From positions 3,311-11,551 of the forward strand of contig JABBNV010000051.1 in assembly GCA_019352125.1 (NCBI GenBank): a stretch of 8,241 bases of DNA, written 5' to 3'. How positions within the stretch are numbered: the first letter of the stretch is position 1; the number at the start of each line of letters is the position of its first letter. Positions 1-6,768 of this stretch are shown here, one piece after another. The notes under the pieces were generated by a model that did no database searches, was not told the origin of the DNA, and worked only from the letters and a program-made list of their open reading frames with translations. The translations under genes were made by a program, and so were the position numbers. Source of the stretch: Acidobacteriota bacterium. GTDB lineage: Bacteria; Actinomycetota; Actinomycetes; Actinomycetales; Micrococcaceae.

Positions 1-777
1 GCCTCCGGAATACGTGACGTCACTGTGGATTCGTTGATTGAGAAGGGCGTACCCATGCCCCTTGGCTACAAAGGAGCGGACAGTTTCATAGCCTGCGAAG
101 CGGTGGCGGATATCGGGCTGCACGCCGGCCAGGGCGTAGAGCTGCTGGTAATATTCGCGGCTGTGCGGGAGGTCCAGCAAGATGGTTGGTTCGCCTTCGA
201 GCTCCTTGAGAGTGATGCTCAGATCAGGGCGTGACGCGCCCGGATGGTCTGCAGCCACCAATACATGCGGGGGGATACGTTCCAGTACCTGATGACTGAA
301 TCCACGGCCTAGCCCCAGGCCGTACATGAGAGCCGTATCGCACTGGCCCTCCAGCAGTGCAATCTGGAGCTCGGCAAGATCAGCCTCGATGAAGGAGACG
401 GCCACGCCGGGATGCTGGGCTTCGAACGTCTGCAGGATGGTGGGCAGTCGGAACGGAGCGAGCGGCGCGAAAACACCAACTTTGAGTTCGCCCACGAGGG
501 ATGTCCCGACGCCATGGACCGATTCGTAGAGGTGGTCAGCTTGGTCCAGGAAGACCTTAATGTCCAGAGCGAGCTGGCGCCCGGAGGCTGTTAACCGCAG
601 CCTGCGAGTTTTGAGCCGGACAAAAAGCTGGGTGCTGAGACTGGCTTCGAGTTGTGACAGTGATGCTGACAGCGTTGATTGCGTCACGTGCAGTTGTTCT
701 GCCGCCGCGGTCATGTTCTCTAGTTCGGCGACGACAGCAAAGTAGCGCAGCTGCGTCAGGGTGAAGGGCTTGGCCAT
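1..777 (-). CDS. LysR-type transcriptional regulator, C-terminus cut by window edge
   Basis: This frame is open from an ATG at 777 to the left edge, giving 259 codons with no stop. The family usually has about 290-310 residues, so some 40 are missing. Residues 6-63 form the typical LysR winged helix-turn-helix: TLTQLRYFAVVAE, then MTAAAEQLHVTQSTLSASLSQLE, then LFVRLKTRRLRLTASG. From about residue 96 (GELKVGVFAPLAPF) it reads as the periplasmic-binding-protein-like effector domain, and FVAKGHGYALLNQR near 237-249 is a usual late motif. It should be a cytoplasmic DNA-binding protein that senses a small ligand. The gene lies 16 bp after the pucR-like stop on the same strand. AGGTGA, overlapping that stop, is a distant Shine-Dalgarno (12 nt), and GGAG only 2 nt from the ATG is too close. 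Co-transcription with the pucR-like gene is plausible. Its target genes cannot be told from the window and may lie to the left. Confidence 0.9.
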   Translation of the reverse strand, partial: MAKPFTLTQLRYFAVVAELENMTAAAEQLHVTQSTLSASLSQLEASLSTQLFVRLKTRRLRLTASGRQLALDIKVFLDQADHLYESVHGVGTSLVGELKVGVFAPLAPFRLPTILQTFEAQHPGVAVSFIEADLAELQIALLEGQCDTALMYGLGLGRGFSHQVLERIPPHVLVAADHPGASRPDLSITLKELEGEPTILLDLPHSREYYQQLYALAGVQPDIRHRFAGYETVRSFVAKGHGYALLNQRIHSDVTYSGG

Positions 778-793
778 GGCTCCATACTGTCAC

Positions 794-2437
794 CTAGGGC
801 TGATCGCTCCGTAGGTGGTGCAGCAGCAGCGCTACATGCAGCGAGGTGCGAGATTCCGCGTCGTTAAGGTCAACGGCCAGCAGCTCTTCCAGTTTTGCCA
901 GTCGGGAGTAGAGAGTGGGCCTGCTGAGGTAGCCATTGCGGGCTAGCGCAGCCTTGTTCCCACCTGATTCCAGATAGTGCCCTAGTAGATCCAGCAGACG
1001 GTCTCGTGCATTGGTCTCTAGATTGAGAATGCCGCCCAGCTCCGATTCTGCGAATTGTTGAACTCGAGGATCATTGCGGAGCAGGGTCAGCAAACCTCGA
1101 AGCCGAATGTCCGTGGCTCGGTAGAAAGGCAGTCCGGGCCCGGGAAGGGTTGCCGCTGCTTCGGCTACCTGCGCTGCTTCATCAATTCCGGCGCCCGCCG
1201 CGAGCAAGGTGCTGTTAATGCGCCCTACGCCGATTCGCCAGGGGGTACCTCCGCCATGGGCATAGGCAATCAGTGCGTCTGCGATCCGATCCAAGGTAGC
1301 GTCCTCGAGTTGGGCGGCTTGCAGCGCCAGAATCATTCCGACGGATCCGGAATGGATGCTTGCTGTTAGCGCGCTGCCGGACATGGACTTTAGCCTTCTG
1401 GCTAGCAGGTCCAGCAGTTCACGTTCCTCTTGCTGCCCCGCTAGGGGATCTTTGGTTCCCGGCGTTGATTCAGGCGCCAGGTTGCCCAGGGCAGGAGCGC
1501 GGAAAGCCACGGGTAGGTAGAACGGTGCGCGCTTGAGGCCCAGGGATCCGGCACGTGCCAGAGCATCTGCCTCGCTTAGTCCGCGGGGGTTGCGAAGGAT
1601 GCTGAGTAGGCCAGCTTGGGCCTGCTGCGAAAGGTCCCGCTGGTCCCTTTCTGCGAGACGGTTGATGGCCAGGGTCTGGGCGGCTCGCTCCAACACCATA
1701 GCCGCAGCGTCGTCGTCGGCTGTGGGTGTGGGTACTACCAACCGCCCCCAGAGCTGGCTGCGAACACCCACAGGGACGTGGAGCCACTGCTCCTGGCCGG
1801 CGCGGGCAGTGCGGGCGGAGGACGGTGTGCTGCGGGAACGTCGCTCCCAGTCACCTAGCAGTTCTGCAACGGGCAGTTGCCGTGCTGCGTGGGCCAGCAC
1901 CAGATGTTGGAGGTCTTCCAAAATGACCGGGGCGCCTATCATCTGCGCGGCCTGTTCAACTACCTGCTGTGTCCCGGCGCTTTCCAGGCTCAATTGGGTA
2001 AAGGCCTCGTGGATGTCGCGGGCATGTTCCACCCGTTCCAGTTGCTCGGCCACGATCATGCGGTGCACGGTTTCGGTGATGACCACAAAGCGTACGCGGC
2101 GTTCCAGAGCAATAACCGTCAGCTTTGAGCGTTGGGCTGCTGTGCGCAGTGCGGCAAGGCTGCGGTTACGCTGGCCAGCGAGTTCTACGATCAGGCCCGC
2201 AGCACCGGCCCGCTCGAGTGAGCGAAGGAATGACGGGGTTTGGCTTGGGTCCTTTTCAAGCTCCAGACCGGTGGTGAGCACCAGCTCGCCACCGGAGAGT
2301 AGCCCGGTGACATCCAGCAGCTCACTCACGTGGACCCAACGCACGGGGGTGTCCAACCCGCCCTGGCCGCCTAGCAAAACGGGCCCGGCCTCTTGGACGA
2401 CGGCGAGGTCAAGAATGGAGCGGATAGTTGGCAACAT
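794..2437 (-). CDS. PucR/CdaR-family transcriptional regulator
   Basis: This 547-residue protein has the PucR-family layout. The N-terminal PucR domain (about 5-125) contains VRWVHVSELLDVTGLLSGGE (32-51) followed by LVLTTG (52-57). A variable middle region carries a likely GAF/GGDEF-like sensory part. The C-terminal helix-turn-helix (about 481-543) contains GHYLESGGNKAALARNGYLS and then RPTLYSRLAKLEELL. Members of this family regulate purine, pyrimidine, beta-alanine, GABA and other amino-acid catabolic genes, often as ligand-dependent activators of a divergent operon. Here the gene is divergent from the semialdehyde dehydrogenase/aminotransferase operon with 134 bp between start codons, so that operon is the natural target (inference). 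The ATG at 2437 has no Shine-Dalgarno in front of it. A TACACT -10-like box sits 6 nt upstream, which suggests leaderless transcription. A TTACA-N3-TGTAA palindrome abuts the start, a good candidate autoregulatory site. Effector unknown. Confidence 0.93.
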   Translation of the reverse strand: MLPTIRSILDLAVVQEAGPVLLGGQGGLDTPVRWVHVSELLDVTGLLSGGELVLTTGLELEKDPSQTPSFLRSLERAGAAGLIVELAGQRNRSLAALRTAAQRSKLTVIALERRVRFVVITETVHRMIVAEQLERVEHARDIHEAFTQLSLESAGTQQVVEQAAQMIGAPVILEDLQHLVLAHAARQLPVAELLGDWERRSRSTPSSARTARAGQEQWLHVPVGVRSQLWGRLVVPTPTADDDAAAMVLERAAQTLAINRLAERDQRDLSQQAQAGLLSILRNPRGLSEADALARAGSLGLKRAPFYLPVAFRAPALGNLAPESTPGTKDPLAGQQEERELLDLLARRLKSMSGSALTASIHSGSVGMILALQAAQLEDATLDRIADALIAYAHGGGTPWRIGVGRINSTLLAAGAGIDEAAQVAEAAATLPGPGLPFYRATDIRLRGLLTLLRNDPRVQQFAESELGGILNLETNARDRLLDLLGHYLESGGNKAALARNGYLSRPTLYSRLAKLEELLAVDLNDAESRTSLHVALLLHHLRSDQP

Positions 2438-2450
2438 TTACATAGTGTAA
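2438..2450. promoter_or_regulatory. Candidate operator O1: palindrome TTACA-TAG-TGTAA
   Basis: A perfect 5-bp inverted repeat with a 3-bp spacer lies directly against the pucR-like start codon. It contains the TACACT hexamer proposed as that gene's -10 box. A near-copy (O2) lies 31 bp away centre to centre, about three helical turns. This arrangement is what one expects of a dimeric regulator bound cooperatively at a divergent promoter. The PucR-like protein is the obvious candidate binder, but that is an inference. Confidence 0.5.
2444..2449 (-). promoter_or_regulatory. Candidate -10 box (TACACT) of the pucR-like gene, leaderless type
   Basis: On the minus strand TACACT fits the actinobacterial -10 pattern TANNNT. 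It is followed by 6 nt and then the ATG, which puts the expected transcription start on or next to the A of the start codon. No purine-rich ribosome binding site is present between box and ATG. No convincing -35 hexamer is seen 16-19 bp upstream, so support is moderate. Confidence 0.4.
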
Positions 2451-2468
2451 GCGAAATCGCTGCACTCA

Positions 2469-2481
2469 TTACAGTATGCAA
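2469..2481. promoter_or_regulatory. Candidate operator O2: TTACA-GTA-TGCAA
   Basis: This site matches O1 with one arm mismatch (TGCAA instead of TGTAA) and the same 3-bp spacer. Its left half contains TACAGT (2470-2475), a TANNNT hexamer that could be the -10 box of the plus-strand dehydrogenase operon. O1 and O2 would then each cover the -10 region of one of the two divergent genes. No good -35 is seen for TACAGT, so the promoter call is weak; the repeat itself is plain in the sequence. Confidence 0.42.
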
Positions 2482-2513
2482 ATTCCGGTGAAGCCGCTCG
2501 GGCGCGAGGCTTA

Positions 2514-2545
2514 GATCACGGACCACACTAAGTGATGCCGTGATC
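2514..2545. repeat. Inverted repeat GATCACGG ... CCGTGATC upstream of the dehydrogenase gene
   Basis: Two perfect 8-bp arms (2514-2521 and 2538-2545) are separated by 16 bp, 24 bp centre to centre. They end 11 bp before the ribosome binding site. A further GTGAT half (2532-2536) lies inside, and GTGATCAC (2540-2547) is itself palindromic. It may be a second regulator site, or a hairpin in the 5' leader if transcription starts near 2482. It is not followed by a T-run, so it is not a terminator. Confidence 0.4.
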
Positions 2546-2556
2546 ACCTTACGTAC

Positions 2557-2561
2557 AGGAG
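2557..2561 (+). promoter_or_regulatory. Ribosome binding site AGGAG supporting the TTG start
   Basis: AGGAG ends 10 nt before the TTG at 2572. No ATG or GTG in the same frame is as well placed, and starting here gives the usual family N-terminus (MKTIEHWING). This site therefore decides the start codon of the dehydrogenase gene. Confidence 0.75.
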
Positions 2562-2571
2562 AAGCCACGCA

Positions 2572-4059
2572 TTGAAGACCATTGAGCATTGGATCAACGG
2601 CACCTACAGTCCGGCAGGGGAGCGCACTGCATCGGTAACTAATCCCGCCACAGGAAAGGTCACCGCCCAGGTAGCCCTGGCCAGCGTTCAGGATGCCAAC
2701 GCCGCCGTCGCCGCCGCTAAAGCTGCGTTCCCGGCATGGCGGGATACATCCCTGACTCGCCGCACTCAGATCCTTTTTGCCTTCCGAGAATTGCTGAATG
2801 CTCGCAAGGGGGAGTTGGCCGCGATCATTACCTCCGAGCACGGCAAGGTGCTCGATGACGCGCTGGGGGAAGTTACCCGCGGCCAGGAAGTCGTAGAGTT
2901 TGCCTGCGGCATGCCGCACCTGATGAAGGGTAGCTACACGGAAAACGCCTCCACCACGGTGGACATTCACTCCGTGCGCCAGTCGCTGGGGCCCGTAGCC
3001 ATCATTAGCCCGTTCAACTTCCCAGCCATGGTGCCCATGTGGTTCTTCCCGGTGGCCATTGCGGCGGGGAATACCGTCATCATCAAGCCCAGTGAAAAAG
3101 TGCCGACGGCGGCAGTCTGGATGGCGGAACTGTGGAAGGAAGCTGGACTGCCGGATGGCGTGTTCAATGTCCTCCAGGGGGACAAGGTGGCTGTAGATTC
3201 GCTACTGACTCACCCGGATGTGAAGGCGGTTTCCTTTGTGGGCTCCACTCCCATTGCCAAATACGTTTACCAAACGGCCACGGCCCACGGGAAGCGGGTT
3301 CAGGCACTCGGCGGAGCAAAGAATCACATGATCGTCCTGCCGGATGCAGATCTGGACCTCGCTGCAGACGCCGCGATCAACGCTGGCTTTGGCTCCGCGG
3401 GTGAGCGCTGCATGGCCATTTCGGCGCTGCTGGCCGTGGGGGATATTGCGGATGAGCTGGTGGCAAAAATTGCTCAGCGTGCAAAAGCCCTCCGCACTGG
3501 CGATGGTCTCCGTGGTTGTGACATGGGGCCGCTGGTCACCTCGGTGCACCGTGACAAGGTCTCCGGGTACGTTGACGCGGGCGAGGAAGCCGGCGCCACG
3601 CTGGTGGTGGACGGCCGCGCGGTTGCGCCCGACGCGGAGGGGGACGGCTTCTTTGTTGGCCCCACCCTGTTCGACAACGTCACTACGGACATGTCTATTT
3701 ACAGCGACGAGATTTTTGGTCCGGTGCTTTCGGTGCTGCGAGTGGACAGCTTCGATGATGCTTTGGCCACCATCAACGCCAACCCTTACGGAAACGGCAC
3801 CGCCATTTTCACGAACGACGGCGGTGCAGCGCGCCGCTTCCAGAACGAGGTGGAGGTAGGCATGGTGGGCGTTAATGTTCCTGTCCCCGTGCCGATGGCG
3901 TACTACTCCTTTGGCGGATGGAAGAACTCTCTGTTCGGAGACACGCCCGCCCACGGCACCGAAGGGGTGAGCTTCTTTACCCGAGGCAAGGTCGTCACCA
4001 CCCGCTGGGTGGATCCCAGCCACGGCGGCATCAACCTAGGCTTTCCGCAAAACGCTTGA
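2572..4059 (+). CDS. mmsA: CoA-acylating (methyl)malonate-semialdehyde dehydrogenase
   Basis: The 495-residue protein has the usual length of the mmsA/iolA family, CoA-acylating members of the aldehyde dehydrogenase superfamily. It converts malonate or methylmalonate semialdehyde with NAD+ and CoA to acetyl-CoA or propionyl-CoA plus CO2, in the cytoplasm. Visible landmarks are ISPFNFPAMVPMWFFP with the catalytic Asn149, the cofactor-binding IIKPSEK (Lys172), SFVGSTP (221-227), the nucleophile Cys280 in GSAGERCMAIS, and DEIFGPVL with Glu380. The general-base Glu of ordinary aldehyde dehydrogenases (ELGG) is replaced by Ala245 in QALGGAKNHM. This is typical of the MMSDH branch, where CoA rather than water takes the acyl group. 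Translation starts at TTG. It is first in an operon with the aminotransferase gene 39 bp downstream, which would supply malonate semialdehyde from beta-alanine. Family call is strong; whether malonate or methylmalonate semialdehyde is the main substrate is open. Confidence 0.93.
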   Translation: MKTIEHWINGTYSPAGERTASVTNPATGKVTAQVALASVQDANAAVAAAKAAFPAWRDTSLTRRTQILFAFRELLNARKGELAAIITSEHGKVLDDALGEVTRGQEVVEFACGMPHLMKGSYTENASTTVDIHSVRQSLGPVAIISPFNFPAMVPMWFFPVAIAAGNTVIIKPSEKVPTAAVWMAELWKEAGLPDGVFNVLQGDKVAVDSLLTHPDVKAVSFVGSTPIAKYVYQTATAHGKRVQALGGAKNHMIVLPDADLDLAADAAINAGFGSAGERCMAISALLAVGDIADELVAKIAQRAKALRTGDGLRGCDMGPLVTSVHRDKVSGYVDAGEEAGATLVVDGRAVAPDAEGDGFFVGPTLFDNVTTDMSIYSDEIFGPVLSVLRVDSFDDALATINANPYGNGTAIFTNDGGAARRFQNEVEVGMVGVNVPVPVPMAYYSFGGWKNSLFGDTPAHGTEGVSFFTRGKVVTTRWVDPSHGGINLGFPQNA

Positions 4060-4098
4060 CACGATCATCTTGAAAAACTTCTGACGAAAGATACGTAC

Positions 4099-5490
4099 AT
4101 GACTTCCATCATTGACAACGGCCCCGCAGTAACGCAGCCGTCCCCAGAGATTGACACAGCAGCCGCCCGCCGGGCCTACGAGCTGGACCGCAAACACGTG
4201 TTCCATTCATGGTCCGCCCAGGATCTGCTGGACCCGATGGTTATTTCTGCTGCGCAAGGATCCTGGGTGTGGGACGGGGAGGGGAAGAAGTATCTGGACT
4301 TCTCCTCGCAGCTGGTCAATACCAACATTGGCCACCAGCACCCCACCGTGGTGGCAGCCATCGCCGCCCAGGCGGCGAAACTTTGCACCATCGCTCCCAG
4401 TTATGTCAACGAGGCTAGATCAGAAGCTGCCCGCCTGATTACGGAGCGGACGCCTGGGGAACTGAACAAGCTGTTCTTCACCAATGGCGGCGCCGATGCC
4501 AATGAGCACGCTGTACGCATGGCACGGTTACACACCGGTAAAACCAAGGTTCTCTCCGCATACCGCTCCTACCATGGTGGGACGCAACTGGCAGTCAACA
4601 TCACGGGGGATCCACGGCGTTGGGCCAATGATAGTGCCAGTACCGGCACGGTCCATTTCTTTCCGCCCTACCTGTACCGCACCAGCTTCCACTCCACCAC
4701 TGAGGCGGAGGAGAGCCAACGGGCCCTCGAACACCTGGAGCAGCTCATTGGCTTCGAAGGCCCGGACACCATCGCCGCTTTGGTGCTGGAGTCCGTGCCG
4801 GGTTCGGCGGGCATCTACGTTCCCCCAGCGGGTTACATGCAGGGTGTGCGGGAACTCTGCACTAAGTACGGCATCATCTTCATTGCTGATGAGGTCATGA
4901 CGGGCTTTGGCCGAACCGGCAAGTGGTTCGCCGTGGAGAACTTTGACGTGGTACCGGACCTGATGACGTTCGCCAAGGGAGTCAACTCCGGCTACGTTCC
5001 CTTGGGTGGCGTAGCCATCAGCCCGGAAATTGCCGCGACGTTTGGCAAGCGCGTCTACCCTGGTGGGCTGACGTATTCGGGCCATCCGCTCGCCACGGCA
5101 GCGGCTGTCGCCACCATCAACACCATGGCAGCTGAGGGCATGGTGGAGCACGCGGCCAAGCTCGGCACCGATGTTATTGGCCCCGCACTGGCCGGTTTTG
5201 CCGAGCGTCACCCCTCCGTTGGCGAAGTGCGTGGTCTGGGTGTCTTCTGGGCCATTGAACTGGTCAAGGACCGCGAAACGAGAGAGCCGCTAGCACCCTA
5301 CGGCTCCTCCAGTCCGGAAATGAACCAGCTCATTGGTGCCTGCAAGTCCCGTGGGCTGCTTCCCTTTGCCAACTTCAACCGCATCCATGTGGTTCCGCCG
5401 TGTAATACCAGCGTCGAGGACACACAGGCGGGCCTCGCCATTCTGGACGAGGTGCTCAGCATTGCGGATGGCTTCACCGCCAACGCCTAG
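4099..5490 (+). CDS. Class III PLP aminotransferase, probably omega-amino acid (beta-alanine):pyruvate type
   Basis: This 463-residue protein is a fold-type I, class III PLP aminotransferase. Landmarks are FTNGGADANE (127-136), which grips the PLP phosphate, Tyr158-His159 in YRSYHGG stacking on the ring, Asp264 in FIADEVMTGFGRTGKW, the Schiff-base Lys293 in MTFAKGVNSGYVPLGG, and Thr325 in GLTYSGHP. The early HVFHSWSAQ stretch resembles the omega-amino acid/taurine:pyruvate group more than acetylornithine or glutamate-semialdehyde enzymes (family memory, not a search). Placed 39 bp behind the CoA-acylating semialdehyde dehydrogenase gene, it most likely removes the amino group of beta-alanine or 3-aminoisobutyrate to give the semialdehyde used by that enzyme. 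Taurine, GABA or polyamine-derived amines are alternatives. The ribosome binding site is weak (GAAAG, 8 nt before ATG). It ends before a shared terminator with the convergent gene. Confidence 0.88.
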   Translation: MTSIIDNGPAVTQPSPEIDTAAARRAYELDRKHVFHSWSAQDLLDPMVISAAQGSWVWDGEGKKYLDFSSQLVNTNIGHQHPTVVAAIAAQAAKLCTIAPSYVNEARSEAARLITERTPGELNKLFFTNGGADANEHAVRMARLHTGKTKVLSAYRSYHGGTQLAVNITGDPRRWANDSASTGTVHFFPPYLYRTSFHSTTEAEESQRALEHLEQLIGFEGPDTIAALVLESVPGSAGIYVPPAGYMQGVRELCTKYGIIFIADEVMTGFGRTGKWFAVENFDVVPDLMTFAKGVNSGYVPLGGVAISPEIAATFGKRVYPGGLTYSGHPLATAAAVATINTMAAEGMVEHAAKLGTDVIGPALAGFAERHPSVGEVRGLGVFWAIELVKDRETREPLAPYGSSSPEMNQLIGACKSRGLLPFANFNRIHVVPPCNTSVEDTQAGLAILDEVLSIADGFTANA

Positions 5491-5526
5491 CAGGCACGAG
5501 GAAAAACAAACCAAAAAAGGAATGAA

Positions 5527-5562
5527 CGACGGCGGGCAGCCCTGAGCGGTAGCCCGCCGTCG
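5527..5562. terminator. Bidirectional hairpin terminator between convergent genes
   Basis: A perfect 11-bp GC-rich stem (5527-5537 with 5552-5562, CGACGGCGGGC against GCCCGCCGTCG) encloses a 14-nt loop. Read on the minus strand it begins one base after the stop of the 5564-6724 gene and is followed by a T-rich run (TTCATTCCTTTTTT), a good intrinsic terminator. Read on the plus strand the following tract is only TATTTGAT, so it is weaker for the aminotransferase transcript but may still serve both. Confidence 0.82.
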
Positions 5563-5563
5563 G

Positions 5564-6724
5564 CTATTTGATCGACGTGGATTTAATACCGGACATGATG
5601 GACAGGCCAGCAAGTGGGGGCTCTTGGGACTGGGACATTTGAGTCACTAGACAGGCAATTTGCTGACCAATTTGTTCCGTGGTGCCGCCCATACTGGGGC
5701 CACTGAGCCCTTCCATGCTGCCCAGCACCTGAACAGTGGCAGCTTCTATGGCCAGTGCTGCGTCAGCCTCGCCCAGATGGGCCAGACACATGGCCAGGGA
5801 CATGATGGCTCCGGCGGGATTGGCGTAGCCCATGCCCGCGATGTCCGGTGCGGAGCCGTGAATTGCCTCAAACATACTGGGGCTGCAGCCATCAAGGTTG
5901 AGATTCGCGCTCGCCGCCACCCCTAGCCCTCCCTGGATTACCGCGCCAAGGTCCGTGATGATGTCACCAAAAAGGTTGTCCGTAACTACTACATCGAAGC
6001 GTTCTGGTGAGATGGGCAGGTGGAAGCACATGGCATCCACATGCACATAGTCTGTTTCCACGTCTGGGTAGCGGGCGGCTAAGTCATTAACCGTGTCCTG
6101 CCATAGCTTGCCAGCTTCAACCAGAATGTTCGTCTTGTGGCACAGCGTCAGCTTCTTTCGCCGTGAGGATGCCAGGCGGAAGGCGTAGTCCACCACGCGT
6201 TCAACGCCTGCGCGGGTGTTTACTGACTCTTGGATTGCCACTGCCCGGGGTGTGCCGGCATGGACCGTGGAGCCGCGGCCCACATATGCGCCCTCCGTGT
6301 TTTCCCGCACTATGACCAGGTTGCATCGCTCTGGGGTCAGCCCAACAATGGGCGTCTTCACGCCCGGGAACAGACGTACCGGCCTCAGGTTGACTGATTG
6401 ATCGAAGCGTTGGCGCATGGCAAGGATAAATCCGCGTTCAAGGATGCCGGGGGCCACTGAGGGATCACCCATGGAGCCAAAGAGGATGGCGTCATTGGCT
6501 CGAAGCCGTTGTTCAATGTCCGTGCTGAAGAGCTCTCCGGTGGCTAGGTAGTGCTTGGCTCCTGCGGCAATGTGGTCACGTGTAGAACTGAATCCAAAGG
6601 CACGCTCGGCCGCGTCCAAAACGGCTAGTGCGCATTGCGTAACCTCCGGGCCGATCCCGTCACCAGGTACAACGGCCAGCCGATAGTTTCGCTGGTTTTC
6701 AGTCAAGCTCAGTTCACTGGTCAT
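5564..6724 (-). CDS. Isocitrate/isopropylmalate-family beta-decarboxylating dehydrogenase
   Basis: With the ATG at 6724 the protein has 386 residues. This start is preferred over the ATG at 6742 (six residues longer) because GGAGG lies 8 nt before it; the upstream ATG has no such site. Landmarks are LAVVPGDGIGPEV (16-28), substrate arginines Arg104, Arg114 (VNLRP) and Arg140 (VRENTEGAYVGR), catalytic Tyr147 and Lys197 (CHKTNI), metal ligands Asp230, Asp254 and Asp258 (TDNLFGDIITD), and HGSAPDIAG (289-297). The Asp-Ile pair in the last motif predicts NAD+ rather than NADP+. These enzymes oxidise a 2-hydroxyacid with a beta-carboxyl group and release CO2. It resembles actinobacterial LeuB (GDPSVAPGILERG), but the RENTEG motif and the FDQSVNLRPVRLFPGV stretch lean toward the D-malate/tartrate group. 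A C-terminal tail of about 30 residues is extra. No leucine genes surround it, so a catabolic role is more likely than LeuB; the substrate is unknown. It is divergent from the aldehyde dehydrogenase gene across a GntR-type operator. Confidence 0.85.
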   Translation of the reverse strand: MTSELSLTENQRNYRLAVVPGDGIGPEVTQCALAVLDAAERAFGFSSTRDHIAAGAKHYLATGELFSTDIEQRLRANDAILFGSMGDPSVAPGILERGFILAMRQRFDQSVNLRPVRLFPGVKTPIVGLTPERCNLVIVRENTEGAYVGRGSTVHAGTPRAVAIQESVNTRAGVERVVDYAFRLASSRRKKLTLCHKTNILVEAGKLWQDTVNDLAARYPDVETDYVHVDAMCFHLPISPERFDVVVTDNLFGDIITDLGAVIQGGLGVAASANLNLDGCSPSMFEAIHGSAPDIAGMGYANPAGAIMSLAMCLAHLGEADAALAIEAATVQVLGSMEGLSGPSMGGTTEQIGQQIACLVTQMSQSQEPPLAGLSIMSGIKSTSIK

Positions 6725-6732
6725 ATCCGTTG

Positions 6733-6737
6733 CCTCC
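6733..6737 (-). promoter_or_regulatory. Ribosome binding site GGAGG fixing the dehydrogenase start at 6724
   Basis: On the minus strand GGTGGAGG ends 8 nt before the ATG at 6724. This ideal spacing makes that start more likely than the ATG at 6742, which overlaps the same region and has no Shine-Dalgarno of its own. Confidence 0.75.
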
Positions 6738-6761
6738 ACCATGATTCGCTAGTAGTCTGCT

Positions 6762-6768
6762 TATATTA
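6762..6768. promoter_or_regulatory. AT-rich core, candidate -10 region for one or both divergent genes
   Basis: TATATTA is the most AT-rich stretch of the divergent gap. It gives TATATT (6762-6767) on the plus strand and TAATAT (6763-6768) on the minus strand, both fair -10 boxes. Neither has a clear -35 at 16-18 bp. It touches the palindrome at 6768, so a repressor bound there would block either promoter. Confidence 0.35.

Noticed and set aside
25..594. Several small plus-strand frames (60-69 codons) in the left 600 bases
   Set aside because: All lie opposite the LysR coding frame, which is open without a break to the edge; none has a motif.
557..793. A 78-codon minus-strand frame overlapping the start of the LysR gene
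   Set aside because: It shares the strand but not the frame with the LysR coding sequence, which carries the conserved helix-turn-helix. The 78-codon product matches nothing.
1533..2450. A 305-codon open frame on the plus strand opposite the pucR-like gene
   Set aside because: It is antisense to a gene with clear PucR domains. Its translation is rich in Arg and Ser with no recognisable motif, as expected from the mirror frame of GC-rich coding DNA.
2451..2460. Small palindrome GCGA-AA-TCGC between the two TTACA sites
   Set aside because: Four-base arms are expected by chance in GC-rich DNA. It has no copy elsewhere in the gap.
2550..2557. TACGTACA occurs just before the dehydrogenase gene's ribosome binding site and again at 4092-4099 at the aminotransferase start
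   Set aside because: Only 8 bp and built around the self-complementary TACGTA; position relative to the start differs between the two, so chance is the simpler explanation.
3202..4023. A 273-codon minus-strand open frame inside the semialdehyde dehydrogenase gene
   Set aside because: It lies wholly opposite a well supported enzyme gene, has no family features and no ribosome binding site; it is a shadow of GC-biased codons.
4528..5211. A 227-codon minus-strand open frame inside the aminotransferase gene
   Set aside because: Antisense to clear PLP-enzyme motifs, with no recognisable domain.
5564..6724. Calling this gene leuB
   Set aside because: No leucine biosynthesis genes are nearby, and RENTEG plus the extra C-terminal tail differ from usual actinobacterial LeuB; the family is sure but the substrate is not.
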